DNA of 64,000 nucleotides from Lepeophtheirus salmonis (GCF_016086655.4 NC_052131.2:40115705-40179704); one strand, 5' to 3'; shown: positions 1 through 13,149, counted from the first letter of the stretch. Notes: generated by a model not told the origin, from the sequence alone. A program made the numbers and translations.

Positions 1-675
1 CAGACTACCTTATTCGTCATTATAATATCAATATTCTCAATCAATTTATTATCTTTCATCCCTTGACCTATTCGGCTTGTCTCTTATTAAAAAGTTATGT
101 TATATATATATTGTACATCCTTTGTCAAAAAGATGATTCCCAACTTTAATGGATGAAATGTTTGATACAAATTTCATTTTGTATAATTTTTTACTATGGA
201 ATTGTAAGACAATGTTAAAGGTAGTATTTATAGTAATCCAGGTTGAAACACTTAGATTAACCAAGTTGTTTTTTTAATCAAAAACTTTTTCATTTCAGTT
301 CGAAAATGTTGTCTTTGTAGACGAGATATTAATTGTAGCACATGATTTGATATAGAATCTCCAGCAATATACGTGCGTACCATAGAGAAAGCTCTAAGGT
401 ACTTACGTACTGAAGAATTAATGTAGGGCTGGAGTGATATTGTACAAACTCAATTAGGTTTGATTTTTAACCATGAATGAAAATATTCTTTTCCCAAGAC
501 GAGGTTGAGTGACTGAGTCTGGTTCTACTCCAGATATGGGAAGACTTACACCTTGACTATATGTATTTTGTCTCTAGCAATGATATTATCTAATATTTAT
601 TATTATTAAGGAATATAATAAGAATGATTGAACCATGCCGTTTTTCAAGCTGAATCAGAATATACATTAATTATT
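1..675. other. Upstream flank of the WDR6 gene, no gene seen
   Basis: AT-rich sequence with no convincing coding region. It must hold the promoter and 5' UTR of the WD-repeat gene that starts at 676, but no TATA box or initiator stands out. A short imperfect palindrome around GTACTTACGTAC (about 398-410) is the only structure noticed. Confidence 0.5.
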
Positions 676-3542
676 ATGGCTACGAGAGACGTATTTTGGA
701 CGTCGGAGTTCAATGAGGTTAACATAACATCTATAAATATATTTGATGGAGAGGTCATTTTTGTTGGAAATGGAAATTCGATTGAGCAATATAATTTTAA
801 AACCGGGGAAAAGTTATCCTTGTTTTTTGATTGTGCTTTATCGCAAGGAGTCACTATCCATGGGTTGGTCCTACAAAATAATCACATTTTTTTCTCCCGG
901 TTATTATAAAAATGTTTTTTTCTTCTTTTTTATCTAGTATTAAACGATTTTCATCTAAATATATAGTATTTGGAGGTCGTGAACTCCGGGTTATTAATCC
1001 AAATGGAATATCTGTACTCAGTCTCAAAATAAACGACTGGATCATTGATGTGGTTCAGATAAAAAATGATATCATCATTCTGACCATGACCAATTGCCTT
1101 ATTAGAATATCTATTGGGAATTTCTCCTCATCAAACCATCAAATTTTCCATTCTACAGAGAAATGCTCTCTTTACTCCGGGCTAATTTTAGTGCAAGAAG
1201 ACAACTCTGTTCTGGTTTTTGCTGGAACCGCATTTAAAGAAATTTTAATTTGGAACTGTGACTTTAAAAATGATTCTAGCCATTATCCACTTGTTCAAAA
1301 GCTACTTGGACATGATGGAGTCATTTTTTCACTTGCTCAATCCAATAACACCTACCTTGTATCGACCTCTGACGATCGAACAGCTCGACTTTGGAAATCT
1401 AAAGATGCGTGGAAAAATACGGAGTTGGTGTCTGTTCTAGACGGAGCACATACTTCCAGGATCTTTCGATCTGTCATTGAGGGAGATTATGTTATTTTAG
1501 GGGGAGAGGATGGTTTTATTTCAATTTGGAATAAAGAAAATGGCGAGTTTCTAAGACGTTATGAAGGTTCCTCTGCGTCTGTTTGGGGGCTTGATGTTTT
1601 TCAAGATAAAGTTGTGGCCTCCAGTGGTGTATCTATAAATATGTGGATGTTAAATTTTGAAAATAATTATAAAGTAGAAGTTCTTGAATTAGCCACAGAT
1701 TTAGGATCAGACTACGTAAAAGAACTTATTTGTGTGCCAGGAACGAATGACCTCGTATGTTTAACTCAGTGTGGTACTGTCAAATTGAATGATATGACAT
1801 TATATAAGGATGATAGCCTTGAAAGCTATGGACTTTTGAGTGTGAACGGTTATACACTTTATATTTGTAATCTCCATGGTGACTTATTCGTTTTTAATTT
1901 GATAAGTAAAGAATTAGAGAGAAAAACAAAATTAGTGGAGGGTAAAATTTTCTCTTTAGAAGCACTTAACTATGGACGTGTCCTTTTATGTAGCTCTAAT
2001 GGCCTCATTTCTATTTTTGATCGATCTCTCGAACGTGTTTCTGAGTTTTATATCCCAGTAAAGAATATTAAACAATGGTGGGTCACATGTGCATCATCCA
2101 TTAACGAGGATCGGTATATGATAGGAAATCGAGATGGAACTCTGTTTTTAGCCAATAAAGTTGTTCTTAGTTCCTTATATCGAGTTCATGGAAAACAAGG
2201 AGTAGGGGATATTCAATATGAAGATGAAAAGATCAGATCGATTGGACGAGATGGAACAATGCGAATATTTATAGTTAAAGATGATGATCTTATTCCCTTA
2301 AATGTGATAAAGCTCAATTATTCATGGATGGAGAAAATTGTTAGTTCTCCCAGGCGTGGGTTACTATTGCTTGGATTTTATTCAAAAGATTTTATAGTGT
2401 ATGATCCAGAGCATGAAAAAATAATTTATCAAGTCCCTTGCGGGGGTTGTCATCGATCTTGGGACTTTCGATTCGATCATGAATCGTTTGGTGTCTTTAC
2501 GTATGTCAAGGACAAGGTTGTTCACCAAGTAGTATTATTGAATATTCTTAATGAAATGGTGATCAAACCAATTTTTCACACAAAGGAGATTAATGCACTT
2601 AAAGTCGTAGCATTTGAAAATTCCCAATATCTTCTCACAGGAGGAGAAGATACAAAGTTATTACTACGGAATCTTAAGAATAATAGAATAACATCTAATT
2701 TAAAAAGCCATATATCCAATATCAGATGCTTAGATGCGATATTAGATGGTGATTCCATGATTCTTGCTTCAGGTGGAGGCAGAGCTGAGCTTAAATTGTG
2801 GAGAATGTTCCCTGATCAAAATATAATCTTGTTAAGTTCATTTTTAATGAAGGGCAATGATAAGAGACGTAAGAAGGTTTGGAGGGATACAAAACTTATT
2901 CCAGATGTTGAAACCAGAATAACTTCCGTTACCTTATGGAAGAAAAATGATAGCCTGACATTCATTGTGATTGCTTGTTCGGATGGCTTGCTTAGACTTC
3001 TCCAATATGATGCAAATTTTTCGAAGCTACAAATCATTAAAGAATCAGCTGAAGGACCTTCTTGTTTTTTAGTTGTTAAGACCCTTCTATGCAATGGCCA
3101 AAAATTTGTAGTGAGTGGTTCAACAAAAGGTGATCTACAAGTTTGGAAGATAGAAGATGATTATTCGTTTAGGGCCATTTCTCAAGTCATAGCTCATCAG
3201 TCTGGAATTAACGCCATTGATATATTGGGACATTTTATTGTTACTGGGGGTGATGATGGAGCCATAGCTCAATTTGAATTTCGCAATGGTTGTCTCACTG
3301 AAATTAATAGGATCAATGACGCTCATGAGTCCCAAATAACTGGAGTCAAATACATGGACCAGTTTATTTTAAGTTGTGGTGTGGATCAGAAATTCATTAC
3401 TTGGAGATCATCTGACTTCAGTTTTTATTCTCAAGAAATATCTAGTGTTGCGGATGTTAAAGGCATTGAGGTTTTCAAGGATAAGGTCTTCATTGTTGGT
3501 GAAGGAGTTCAGTATTTCAAGCTTATTAGGGGGCAAGGATAA
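676..3542 (+). CDS. WDR6: WDR6-like WD40-repeat protein (tRNA 2'-O-methyltransferase cofactor)
   Basis: Two-exon gene, about 942 aa: exon 1 676-899 and exon 2 938-3542, ending in TAA. The 676 ATG is the first real ATG in the frame; a longer upstream reading would need a TTG start. Repeated WD40 blades are visible, for example GHDGVIFSL followed by STSDDRTARLWK (about residues 195-225), GGEDGFISIWN (about 262), GGEDTKLLLRN (about 640), VSGSTKGDLQVWK (about 800), GGDDGAIAQFEF (about 842) and SCGVDQKFITW (about 885). The order of N-terminal motifs (IHG, then VFGGRELRV, GHDGVIFSL, HTSRIFRSV, GGEDGFISIW) parallels animal WDR6 as I remember it. Length is somewhat below human WDR6 (about 1120 aa) and near yeast Trm734. 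By family, WDR6 partners FTSJ1/Trm7 in 2'-O-methylating the wobble position of tRNAs in the cytoplasm. No stop or frameshift was seen, so it is probably functional. The intron choice affects only about 12 residues. Confidence 0.88.
900..937 (+). other. Very short intron of the WDR6 gene (donor uncertain)
   Basis: The exon 1 and exon 2 frames differ and must be joined by splicing. The acceptor is clear: a pyrimidine run followed by TATCTAG ending at 937. Two donors keep the frame: GTTATT at 900, giving a 38-nt intron, or GTTGGT at 864, giving 74 nt. The 900 donor leaves about 21 residues between IHG and VFGG, close to the spacing I recall in animal WDR6. The 864 donor leaves 9. A donor at 868 would break the frame. 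Confidence 0.6.
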
Positions 3543-3613
3543 GTAATATTAAAATAATTTCGATAATTGTAAATATTATTTTGATTAGTTTTTGATGATA
3601 CCTTCAGTTGACT

Positions 3614-3619
3614 AATAAA
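3614..3619 (+). promoter_or_regulatory. Candidate polyadenylation signal for WDR6
   Basis: AATAAA lies 72 bases after the WDR6 stop codon, at a normal distance for a short 3' UTR. In AT-rich DNA such hexamers are common, so this rests on position only. Confidence 0.45.
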
Positions 3620-3631
3620 AAAATTGTACTG

Positions 3632-3905
3632 TGCCCTGCAAAAATTAGTTTAATCTCTTTTTTTATTCCTTTAATTCCAAAAAACATATATTATTAGTAG
3701 GAATGTGAAAATTGTTTACATCCTCGTGAGTGTAAATCAAAAAGATAAGTATATGTTGCCAATTTTGATAAACGACATATCTGCTGATAGAGCTATCACT
3801 TATCAGTGATCACTATAAAAAAGTGTCCTTGCTCGCTAATACGTTTTAATTTTCAAAATAGTGAGAATTAAATAATTAATGAGAGCACTAATATTTTGCA
3901 GGGCA
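3632..3905. mobile_element. 274-bp inverted-repeat MITE-like element
   Basis: Left end TGCCCTGCAAAAATTAG and right end (reverse complement) TGCCCTGCAAAATATTAG form matching terminal inverted repeats about 17 bp long. The interior is non-coding. No convincing target-site duplication was found in the flanks, so the superfamily is unassigned. It sits in the about 1.06-kb gap between the WDR6 and zinc-finger genes. Confidence 0.6.
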
Positions 3906-4604
3906 TGAGAATATACTTTTTTTTTAATTTATACTAACAGAGGATTTCGGTAATTTTCCCATCCCTTAAAATATCAAGATATTTAAAGACATCTCTAAGT
4001 ATCTTAATAATTATTGGGCTTCATTTATCCGAAACTAGGCATGTCGCAGATAGGTGAGTTGAAAGGGCAAATTGCATCTGACTATTATAATTTATAACAT
4101 AACAAATTCAAATTGATTTCACCTTAAAATATGATATATGAATAGGCAATGATTAATGACGTATCTAAGAATTCATTAGAAGAGGGTATTTAAAAACCCT
4201 CTTAGCTGCTCTCTTATTCCAACAACACTATGTAAAACAGTAATCAGTATTCAGATACATTTATACAAGTTATAGTTCTTTTCTTTCTGAATATGTGCCA
4301 AAATATCGCAGATTGAGTCGATTTGTGGTAGTTAAATAATTCCCTAAAAGAGGATATTTTTCCTCTCACTTCTTTTACATCAAGTCTGCTGTTGAAGAAA
4401 TTTATTCTTTTTTTATAAAGAATAATTTGACAATAAACAATTGGAAAAATGAATAGTTAGAGAATAGAGAATCTAAGGGTTGTTCTAAGTCAGGCAATCT
4501 TGTAGCGAAGAGATCCAAGTAACTTAGCAGAGTTAAGAGAGAATTTGATGTTAAAAAGTTCAAAGGACTATAGGATTTAGATTGATTAAATTCCCAAGGG
4601 AATT
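3906..4604. other. Upstream flank and 5' UTR of the BTB zinc-finger gene
   Basis: No coding sequence recognised. It should contain the promoter and leader of the zinc-finger gene. No core promoter motif is distinctive enough to call. Confidence 0.4.
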
Positions 4605-7600
4605 ATGTTAATGAAAACCTCGTGGAGAGAGCCAGCTCCATGGACGATATCTGAAGCCAACAATCACTGTGTCCATGCTTTCGAAAAGCTCCGCATTCAG
4701 AGAGAACAAGGAAGATTTTGCGATGTGACATTGTCGATACAGGGCAGGACGTTCCCTGCCCATCGATGTGTACTGGCTTCTTGCTCTCCTTGGTTTGATA
4801 CAAATCTTAAAGTAAATACAAAATATTGTTTCCTTCTGCTCTTAATTATAAATCTTGTTAGGACTTATATTAATGATGATTATTATATTGCAGGTCTACA
4901 AAACGACTAAAGAAACCGTGGAAGTCACTCAATGCAAAAATTATGAAATATTTCACCAGCTTCTGACTTACTGCTACACTGGTCAAATCATCGTAGATAA
5001 AAATAATGTTCCTGAGTTACTACACCTTTCCAATTACTACGCCATTTTTAAACTCAAGTCCTACTGCTCTGAGTACTTGGAGCGAAATCTGAACTCTCGT
5101 AATTGCGTTTTTGTTTTAGAAATGGCTCTAAAATACTGTCTCTCTGATCTCATGAAACAATCCTTTTCCTTTCTTGAAAGAAATTTCTCTACCATCTACT
5201 CCCGTCCCGAAATGTTAAATCAAACATCTATTAATTCAATATCAGCATTTCTTGCAGAAAAGTCATGGAATTTGAGTCAAGAGCTTGTACTCAAATTCAT
5301 TGCCTTATGGGTAAATGCGGATATTTCTTCACGAAAGGATGGACTTCCTTCTCTTTTAGATTTAGTCAATTGGTCACAAATCGATACTGGATTCCTAAGT
5401 GATCATTTGGAAAAGGAACCTCTCTACTATAATTCCTCAGATTCACTCTTTATCATTCTCAATACTCTTCATCGAAATTCAATTTATCTTGGTCCAAAAT
5501 ATCATGACATTTATCAAAATTTACAAGATCAAGACCTTGAATTAGATGACTCCAATTCCTTCCTTTCTCTCGCAATCAATTCTGCTGTGAAGGAACTCGA
5601 ACACTCAGATGTAGATCCAGACTGGTTTTTACAGAGTGATCCGACCAGTGACCCACCTGCATATACCAATAACTATAGTTCTTCCAGAAATGGGCCAAAC
5701 ATAATCCCCACTGGCCCCACGTCAAATGAAAGACCCATTCTAAATAAGCAACAACAAACAACATCTACAGATTTTGATTTTAACTCTGTCGAAACAGAGT
5801 ATCAAATCGTCGAACAGGTAATCAATGAGCAGAGATGGCACGAAGAAAGGTCCAAATACAAGGATATCAACTCCTCCATTAAACGATATGATCCCAAGTT
5901 TCGAGCATTAACAGAGGCTTTTAGAAAAATGGAGGACTTGGAAAATTCTTCTTCTTCCAATTCACTTCATCAAAAAAACAACGAAGTCTTACTTGGAGAA
6001 CAGTCAACTAGTACCTCCATGACAACAGGGCTTCCGGCACCAAAGACTAACAGTGCTTCCACAAATTTACACCACACTCAAGAAATGATCAACACGGATA
6101 TGAGTTCATATAACAAAGAATATTCACAGCTGCCTCTTCCTAAAAATAATGAAATGAATCGTCAAGAACAAAACTCTGGCGTTCATGATAATAGATTTGT
6201 GGATTACTCCTCAACCCAACTGCCACCTTCTTCTCAAATATCCCATGGAAACCATGAGAGTGGGAAGTTTTTCAAGTATTCAAACGATATACATTCAAAT
6301 GAGAAACAAATTCATGATCAAGATATTCGGTATTACAAATATTCTTCAATGCCTCACGTCTCGTCCAAAAGTATCAATACAACATCCTCAGCCACTCCTG
6401 CTAACAATATCATTCAAACTGTGGAGTCAAATTTGAAGATTCTACAGAGTGATGTCATAATAGATCAGAGAATGATTGTACGAGAGGACATTATGAGCGC
6501 TGTTTCTAATTCTAGAAATGATTCCATTCGATATGAAACAGAAAATAAGGAGCCGGACAAATACTTTAAACACCCATCCTCACTCGTCTATAATAATAGT
6601 AATAAAAATTATGATACTCAGAACTCTTGGATTATGAATAACAGAGAAACCCCTCCTCCATCTCCTCATGTGAATGAACAGAATATTTATAAAAATGTGG
6701 TAGCAATTCATTCATCAACAGTTCCACTTCCTTCAAATTCAGAGTCTAATAATATTTTACACAATCATGAATCTGGACTCACCGAAAATCGGTATGATTC
6801 TTGTCATAAAACTATATCTCAGTCAGATGTCTTAGATGAATGCGAGGATACAATCAACAAATTTCCAAGATATTACCCTTCTTATAGTAGTACTAATAAT
6901 CCCAAAAATGGTCAAATTGATAATGATAATTTCCAAGAGGAGTTAGTTCGAGGAAATTCTCAATTATCGGATCCTCAGCCATGTAATAGTAGTACAAGTG
7001 GCGACAATAGTAGTAGTAGTAGTAATGCCATTTGCATCAATCTCCAAAATCGTTATGTACCTGCAAGCTCCGACTCTGAGCACATTTTTGTTAGTGCTAT
7101 GGATCGGTATACTAGAGGAGGGAAAGGGTTCTCCAATTCTAGTTGTGCTAATGGATCAACACATGTGGATCAACAACAGCTGGATCCTCTAATCGTTCAA
7201 ACAGAAAGGACTCAGACACCTATTTCTCATACTGCATCCAAGATGGGAACTCATAATTTAATAATTGAGAACGAGGAAGACTTGGATAGGAGCATAATTC
7301 ATTCGTCTGATGAAGGAGAGGAAGGCCCTGTTGATTATGTCGTTGCTACTTCACCTCGTATTGATGATGAATCTTTCGCTAATTCATCCTCTTCGGATGA
7401 AGTGCCTCGTATTGCTAAAATCAAAATCAAAAAAATCCCGGGAGGCTTGTCCAAACATATCAAATCTAAGAATAAAAAACTTTCTTCTCTGTCTCCGAAG
7501 AAGAAAATTCAATCTAAAATATCGGCTGAAAAACTAAAAAAATGTCTTGTTGCTGGTGATAATGAGACTGGGAGAGTCACACTTCCTAAACCTTCTCCTC

Positions 7601-8607
7601 CTACGGAGCAGCAACCTCAACAGCAACTCCATATTAAAAAGGCTAAACTACTTGCTGAACACCGCCAATCCGAAGTTTTAAACACTGACAACCGCTCTGG
7701 AAAGGACGAACCCCATCATTCTTCAAAAGAGGATCAGAAATTTAACAAAGACTTTATTGACGAGGAGGAAAGCGATAATAGTATAGTACCCATAAAAAAA
7801 GCCGTTCCATATCAGTGTCCTGAACGCCCTTACTGGACTCTCAACAAAACTCGCATGAGATTTCATAGTAAAATGCATGAAACATCCGACTCCAAAAATT
7901 ACAAATGTCCAATGTGTGATATCACTATTAAGTGGAAACAGGGACTTCGAGCTCATATAATTTGCAATCATATCAAAGGACCTCCTTTCAAATGTGATCT
8001 CTGTGATTATACAAATGATTCTCTCCAACCCGTCTTGAGACATCGAAAGTCTCACAGTGAAATCAAACCTTTTGCTTGCTCGCAGTGTTCTCACAAGACC
8101 AAAACTAAAAAACTTTTAGTTGCTCACATAAAACGAATACACGGACGTGATGAGGAAAAACTTCCATGCAGTCTCTGTCCCAAACACTTTGTCTCACAAA
8201 GAGACTTGGACCTTCATCAACTCTCTCATTCCACTGAACAAAAATTTACTTGCGATATTTGTGGATTCAAAACTAAATATAAATCCTATTTAATGACCCA
8301 TTCCAGAATTCATACCGGCCAAACCCTTAGATGCCAATTGTGTAGCTTTAGTACACTCCGAAGAATTCATTTAGATGCACACATTAAAACACATACGGGT
8401 GAAAAAAACTTTGTCTGTGATGTCTGTAAAAAAGCATTCATTGAAAAGTCTCAGCTCAAAAGACATTCTGTTATTCATAGTGGAGAAAAACCATTTGCCT
8501 GTCACATTTGTCCATTTCGATCTAATCGTAAAGATAAATTAAAAAACCATGTTACAAAAAAACATGGTAATGAAAGTAAGGCTAAAGATTCAGCAAGTCA
8601 GTCATAA
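4605..8607 (+). CDS. BTB domain, C2H2 zinc-finger protein
   Basis: Two exons, 4605-4811 and 4894-8607, encode about 1306 aa. Exon 1 ends in Lys with donor GTAAAT; the acceptor is TTGCAG, and both sides are phase 0. The BTB/POZ fold spans about residues 25-130: FCDVTLSIQGRTFPAHRCVLASCS, split by the intron, then HQLLTYCYTGQIIV and LLHLSNYYAIFKLKSYC. A BACK-like helical stretch follows to about residue 230. The middle (about 240-1035) is low complexity, rich in Ser, Asn, Gln and His, with basic patches near 900-940. The C-terminus carries one degenerate and eight good C2H2 fingers (about 1040-1300), such as YKCPMC, FKCDLC, FACSQC, FTCDIC, FVCDVC and FACHIC, with HTGEK/HSGEKP-type linkers between the last ones. 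By family this is a nuclear DNA-binding regulator that dimerises through BTB. I cannot name the orthologue. Starts at 4605 and 4611 are both in frame; the first has A at -3. Confidence 0.9.
4812..4893 (+). other. 82-nt intron within the BTB domain
   Basis: Donor AAA|GTAAAT at 4812 and acceptor ATTGCAG ending at 4893 join two phase-0 exons and restore a continuous BTB domain. The intron has in-frame stops after the exon 1 side, so it must be spliced. Confidence 0.9.
7806..8573 (+). other. C2H2 zinc-finger array (region of the BTB-ZF gene)
   Basis: Eight canonical Cx2C...Hx3-5H fingers follow a degenerate one that begins YQCPERP and lacks the second cysteine spacing. One His pair has an extended spacing (HIKRIHGRDEEK). 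Finger 4 lacks an aromatic residue before its first cysteine (LPCSLC). The last three carry short conserved linkers, which suggests they form the main DNA-contacting unit. Confidence 0.85.
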
Positions 8608-9239
8608 TAATATTATGTTTTGTATCCTTTTCTCTAGTCATATTAATCCATATTTTATGCAGCCTTTATATTGTGATTTTATACGCATTCATGCCATTTC
8701 TTTTTTTATACTTGAGTACTTATTGATTTTTTTTTTGTGTTCCTATTATTTCTTAGAAAAAAAAAATCATTATAAATAACCACCTTGCTTAGGATTTCTT
8801 TAAATTGATTCTCAAAAATTATCAAATTACGAAATGGGTTTTTGTGTTGAGTTTTTTTTTTCAGCAATATATTCATTATTCATTTGATGGGATTACGAAT
8901 ATCTTTGAATTTGTAATCTTATTTTCATTAATTATAATTATAGGATTTCCTTTTTCACCAAAAATATAATATGCCAATTAAATAAAGTAGTTTGCAGAAT
9001 GCATACTGCCTGGCTAAAAAAATATTCTTTTAAATGGGAATCAAGTCTTATATTGAAGCCTTAATTTTGTGAGTGCGATTTGAGTTCAATGAGACTTAAG
9101 CCTTAATCGGGCACTCCCAGAACTCGATATAATTATAAATAAATAACTCAAGGATGTTGTTATATGTCATAGAAGGACTAAATTTGAATAAAACGTGTTT
9201 TTTTTTATAATTTTGAGTTTTGGCATAAATTGTAAAATT
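8608..9239. other. 3' flank of the BTB-ZF gene
   Basis: AT-rich, non-coding. AATAAA at 8981-8986 is a possible polyadenylation signal about 375 bases after the stop. Several T runs are present. No gene recognised. Confidence 0.45.
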
Positions 9240-9485
9240 ATGAAGCTTCTAAAAACAGTCATTGGCTCTTTAGATGACCACCTGTCTTCCCTTTATAAGC
9301 GACCATCACTTCATCAATTGACTGTTTCAGAGTTTAAGTTTAATTCCCAAGGTTGTGCCCTTATTGGTAAAGCGGTTCCAGTTCTTGAACTGCAAGAAAT
9401 GGAACCGACAAAGTCGAATCGACACCGCAATATATTGCTTATCGGTCTTGGTTCTTGTGCTTTTGTTCATATAAAAAAAATATAA
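9240..9485 (+). CDS. Unidentified small open frame, possibly not a gene
   Basis: An ATG at 9240 opens an 81-codon frame beginning MKLLKTVIGSLDDHLSSLYK. Its first 37 codons look more protein-like than the surroundings and end near CAAG|GTTGTG, which could be a splice donor, so it might be a short first exon. The later part contains a hairpin (CGGTTCCA...TGGAACCG) and ends in AT-rich sequence. There is no recognisable domain and no matching downstream exon was found. A chance frame remains quite possible. Confidence 0.2.
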   Translation: MKLLKTVIGSLDDHLSSLYKRPSLHQLTVSEFKFNSQGCALIGKAVPVLELQEMEPTKSNRHRNILLIGLGSCAFVHIKKI

Positions 9486-12400
9486 TATACCTAGGTATAT
9501 TATAAAAAATAAATTACCTTTAATCAACAAGTCAATTTTATGCGTTTCTTCTATGCAATTTCGACGTTTTCTAATGATTTTTTTACGTCATTAGGGTGAT
9601 ATAATTTATCTGAGTTCCAAATAGCTAAGGGCTTCTTATGGATTTGGAAGTGTTGTTTTAAGCATCAAAGTACCATGAAAAGTACTAGAATGGTGTAATA
9701 CTTTTTGGTTCCTGAGTTAGTAATGTTAAGATTGCGAAGGGAATTTTTGAGTCTTCATGTTACTAAAAAAAGGTCACTTGACCGGTAATGAGTTAAGTGT
9801 AAAGTTATGTTCTTTGCCGGTGAAAGAATACCTTTAATTAATTATAATGGATGTCTATTTTCTTCACTTATATACTGTAATTCTAATTATACATATATAT
9901 GTGAGCCGTCAACACTAAACAAGCTATAAGGGTTTTTCTCAAAATTGACTCTGGATTATATTTGTGCTCTTCAACTCTATTAATAAATTATTATGAATTG
10001 TCTTTTGGAGGCACCGCAAAATGGACAAAAAGTTCAAATAAAAAAAAGCATCATCGTAATGAAATAAATAGAAATTGAGGAATTTTATTTTAGCGAACAT
10101 ATCGGATCCCAAATAAGTCTTACAAATAATATAAAGATCTTAAACTATTTAACATTCTTGAGCATTTCAAATCATCCCAGACATTTGAATACAAAATTAT
10201 AATGGATTGAAATAAGTCTATAAAATATTGGGCTGTATACATATATGGAGTTAAAAAACCATTTCTTGATTTTTGTTTATGATTGTTTTTGTGTTAACAC
10301 ACCACATTATATTTAATATTGTACACTATGTATTTTGCTTCAAAGCAATGAATTTTGTCCTTATAAATGTACATACCTTTTCTTGGTATATTTGTTTATA
10401 TGTTCATAGGTAAATTAATTGTGGGAAAAATGAAAAATATTATCTGGTCGGTTTTTCAGATAAATTACAATTACAAATATTTCTATTCAATTCTTTAAAA
10501 AAAGAAAAAAAAATACAACGCACATTATGTTATTAGCGAAATTTGAGTAATTTTTTAGCCAGTTTTAGTGACTACTTAGTTATAGGTATATATAACTTGG
10601 TAGTTATAGTAACTTACATAATTGAGAGCCCTTTCTGTTTTATTTCTCTGCGCATGCGTTGATAATAAGTATCTATTTAGTTAAGGAGTTAGTTATCATC
10701 ATCAATGTACGATCCAAGTTATATTGAGTCACCATCATCACTGAAAAACATTGGTATCTTTTTGAGGAGGATTCGAAGTAGGACGTTTTATTTAAATACT
10801 ATTATTTATTGGTCATATTTCATTTAAGAGTGAAGATCCATATTATTACTTAAATAAGTTTGTTTAAGTATGAGATGAATCAAATTCCTTCATGGAGTTT
10901 CTCTGAAGGGTAATTTTTTACACTTTCTGGATATGAGTTTTAGTAGTGGTATGGCTGACATACTTCTCATATAGCTAGTCATTTATGACCCATAATTAAT
11001 TAATTTATAGGAGTATTTTATAAAATATATTATTTATAAGTCGTTAAAAACAATGTTTATTAGTAAATAGTGAAATAAAATTGAATAATCACGTTTCTGG
11101 TATCAACTATGTAATTAAATTATAACTTTTCATTTATTAAAGATGTCTTATATTATATTATAACCACATATAATTATTAAATGTATTTACATCGATAGTG
11201 AATTTATTGATTAATTAATTATAATTTTTGGAAAATTTGTACTATGATGATGTAAGTATATGATCTCTAAAATAATTATTGAGTCAATTTTTGCCAACTT
11301 TTAATTGTTTTACGATTTACACGTGATTGGTTTTTTTCCGAAGAAAAAAAAAAGAAAAACTACCAATGTTTTTTACATCACTCAATCTCTAATGGAGTAA
11401 ATATGCATAGTTCAAAGACTGTACGACCTCGGCCGGTTCGTAAAAAAATACAAATTCTTCACTTTATCTGATTTTCTCTTTTCAAATCGTAAATTATAAT
11501 GCTCCTCAGTGGAAATAAAAGAACAAATCGATCATCATAGATGAGATATAATCGATCATATAATATTAATAAAACAGAGAGAAATCATATTAATAATTGT
11601 AGCAGGACCGGGCTTAACTTTTACAAAGTCCAATGCAAAACAGATTACACGGGACCAAAATTTACATATAGGTAGGGATAAGGATAATAACTGAGGCCAA
11701 GGCCGGTTTTACCTTGAGCAGGGTCTGGTGCAAAAATAAATGTGTGAGTTTTTTTGCAAAGATTTTGACATGTTCCACAAGTGACAAATTTTCTCCTCGT
11801 AATATTTTATTGAGTACAAAGGTATTTTATTTTTTTGATGACAAGTGATGACTGTAGTGTGTTTAATTTTTGACAATAAACGATCAAAAATGATAACAAA
11901 ATATCATAAAAATTATTACATTGTAGTGTGTTGTTTCATGTTTTAAAAATCAAAAATTGATTAAAGATGATGGAGAAATGATATTGGGCAACTTTTGCTG
12001 ATTATCAAGTTGCATATAATCAGCCTATTTAATGGACTAGGCAATGGCCATATATAAGTCGAGATACACTTCTTAAACTTAGCATATAATCATGTCTATT
12101 AGAATATGTATGATTATGACGATAGCGAATCGTAACATCTGTGACTATCCTATAATTTACTTTTGTTAGCTTTATGACTAATGATGTTCCACTTTTGTGA
12201 ACTGTTGCTTTTGCTTGAAGTTATTTTTTTGTGTGTAATTTTATAATATGGGAAAGTGTAGAATCAAAGAATAAATACACAAGCATCCTTAAATTTCTTA
12301 GTTATAAGTTATAACTTATAGATAATGTAAAAATAAAATAAAAATAGAGAAGTCTTGTGTACTTCTCTTCTCCTCTGTCACAATGGATTCCATCTTCAAA

Positions 12401-13100
12401 CGCGGTGTTATCCTACGGACATATAAATTTAAGTTTTATTTTGGTGAGTTGTCGATTTATCTTATCTTTGTTAGTATTTTGATTGGTTGAATTCGAATCA
12501 ACTTTTTTTAATTTGAGCAATAGAGAGTTTCTACGTGACGTCCAGATTGTTGATGTCGGCCATCTTGATGTTCTAAACAACAAAGTTGTATAAGAAGAAA
12601 TATCCTTTTTTCATATAGATTAATACAAATCGTGAACTACTGTTGTATATTTGAATGTCAGAATATACATTTTTCTCCAATTATCTAACTTTTTACGATA
12701 CTTTTACGTACATAATAATTTGATTTAATTCAAATATCTCGGCTTTTCTTTGTTATCAAATTATATTACTACATATACAGGTGTAGAGTCTTTTTAATTT
12801 ATAAAGCTGTTTGATAAAGTTTCTCCAATATTTTTTTCAAATTTGTCCATTTTAATCAAAGAATATACAATTAACTCTAGGCACCCAAGGTAGCGTCGCT
12901 TCGGTTTATTATGTATTCTGCGGCGTCAGTGAAACGTTCAATAGAGGAAAATATTGTATTTCTGCAAATATTATAGTTATTTATAGGCTAAATTATGAAA
13001 ATAAGAATGTATAACTATGTAATAACATATTTCAAATACATATTAGGTTCTGATATATAATAAAGCTCCCCATTAGGGATATATATTTTTCATAGACAGT
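9486..13100. other. Gene-poor AT-rich stretch
   Basis: I see no coding region here. At 11,603-11,745 two related segments lie about 100 bp apart: GGACCGGGCTTAACTTTTAC...CAATGCAAAA and GGCCGGTTTTACCTTGAGCA...GGTGCAAAA. This suggests a short duplicated repeat. The rest is simple AT-rich sequence with scattered A and T runs. Confidence 0.5.
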
Positions 13101-13149
13101 AAAGGTTTAAGTCAACAATACTGGTTTTAAATGAAAACGTTTTATTCCC

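Noticed and set aside
628..675. Longer N-terminus for the WDR6 protein
   Set aside because: The upstream in-frame codon is TTG; the first ATG is at 676 and fits the start of the conserved region.
912..937. ATG at 912 as the WDR6 start
   Set aside because: It lies in the pyrimidine-rich 3' end of the intron; the conserved N-terminal IHG part is in exon 1.
9360..9430. tRNA gene suggested by TTATTGGTAAAGCGG and a short hairpin
   Set aside because: No B box at the correct spacing and no cloverleaf; only a local CGGTTCCA/TGGAACCG hairpin.
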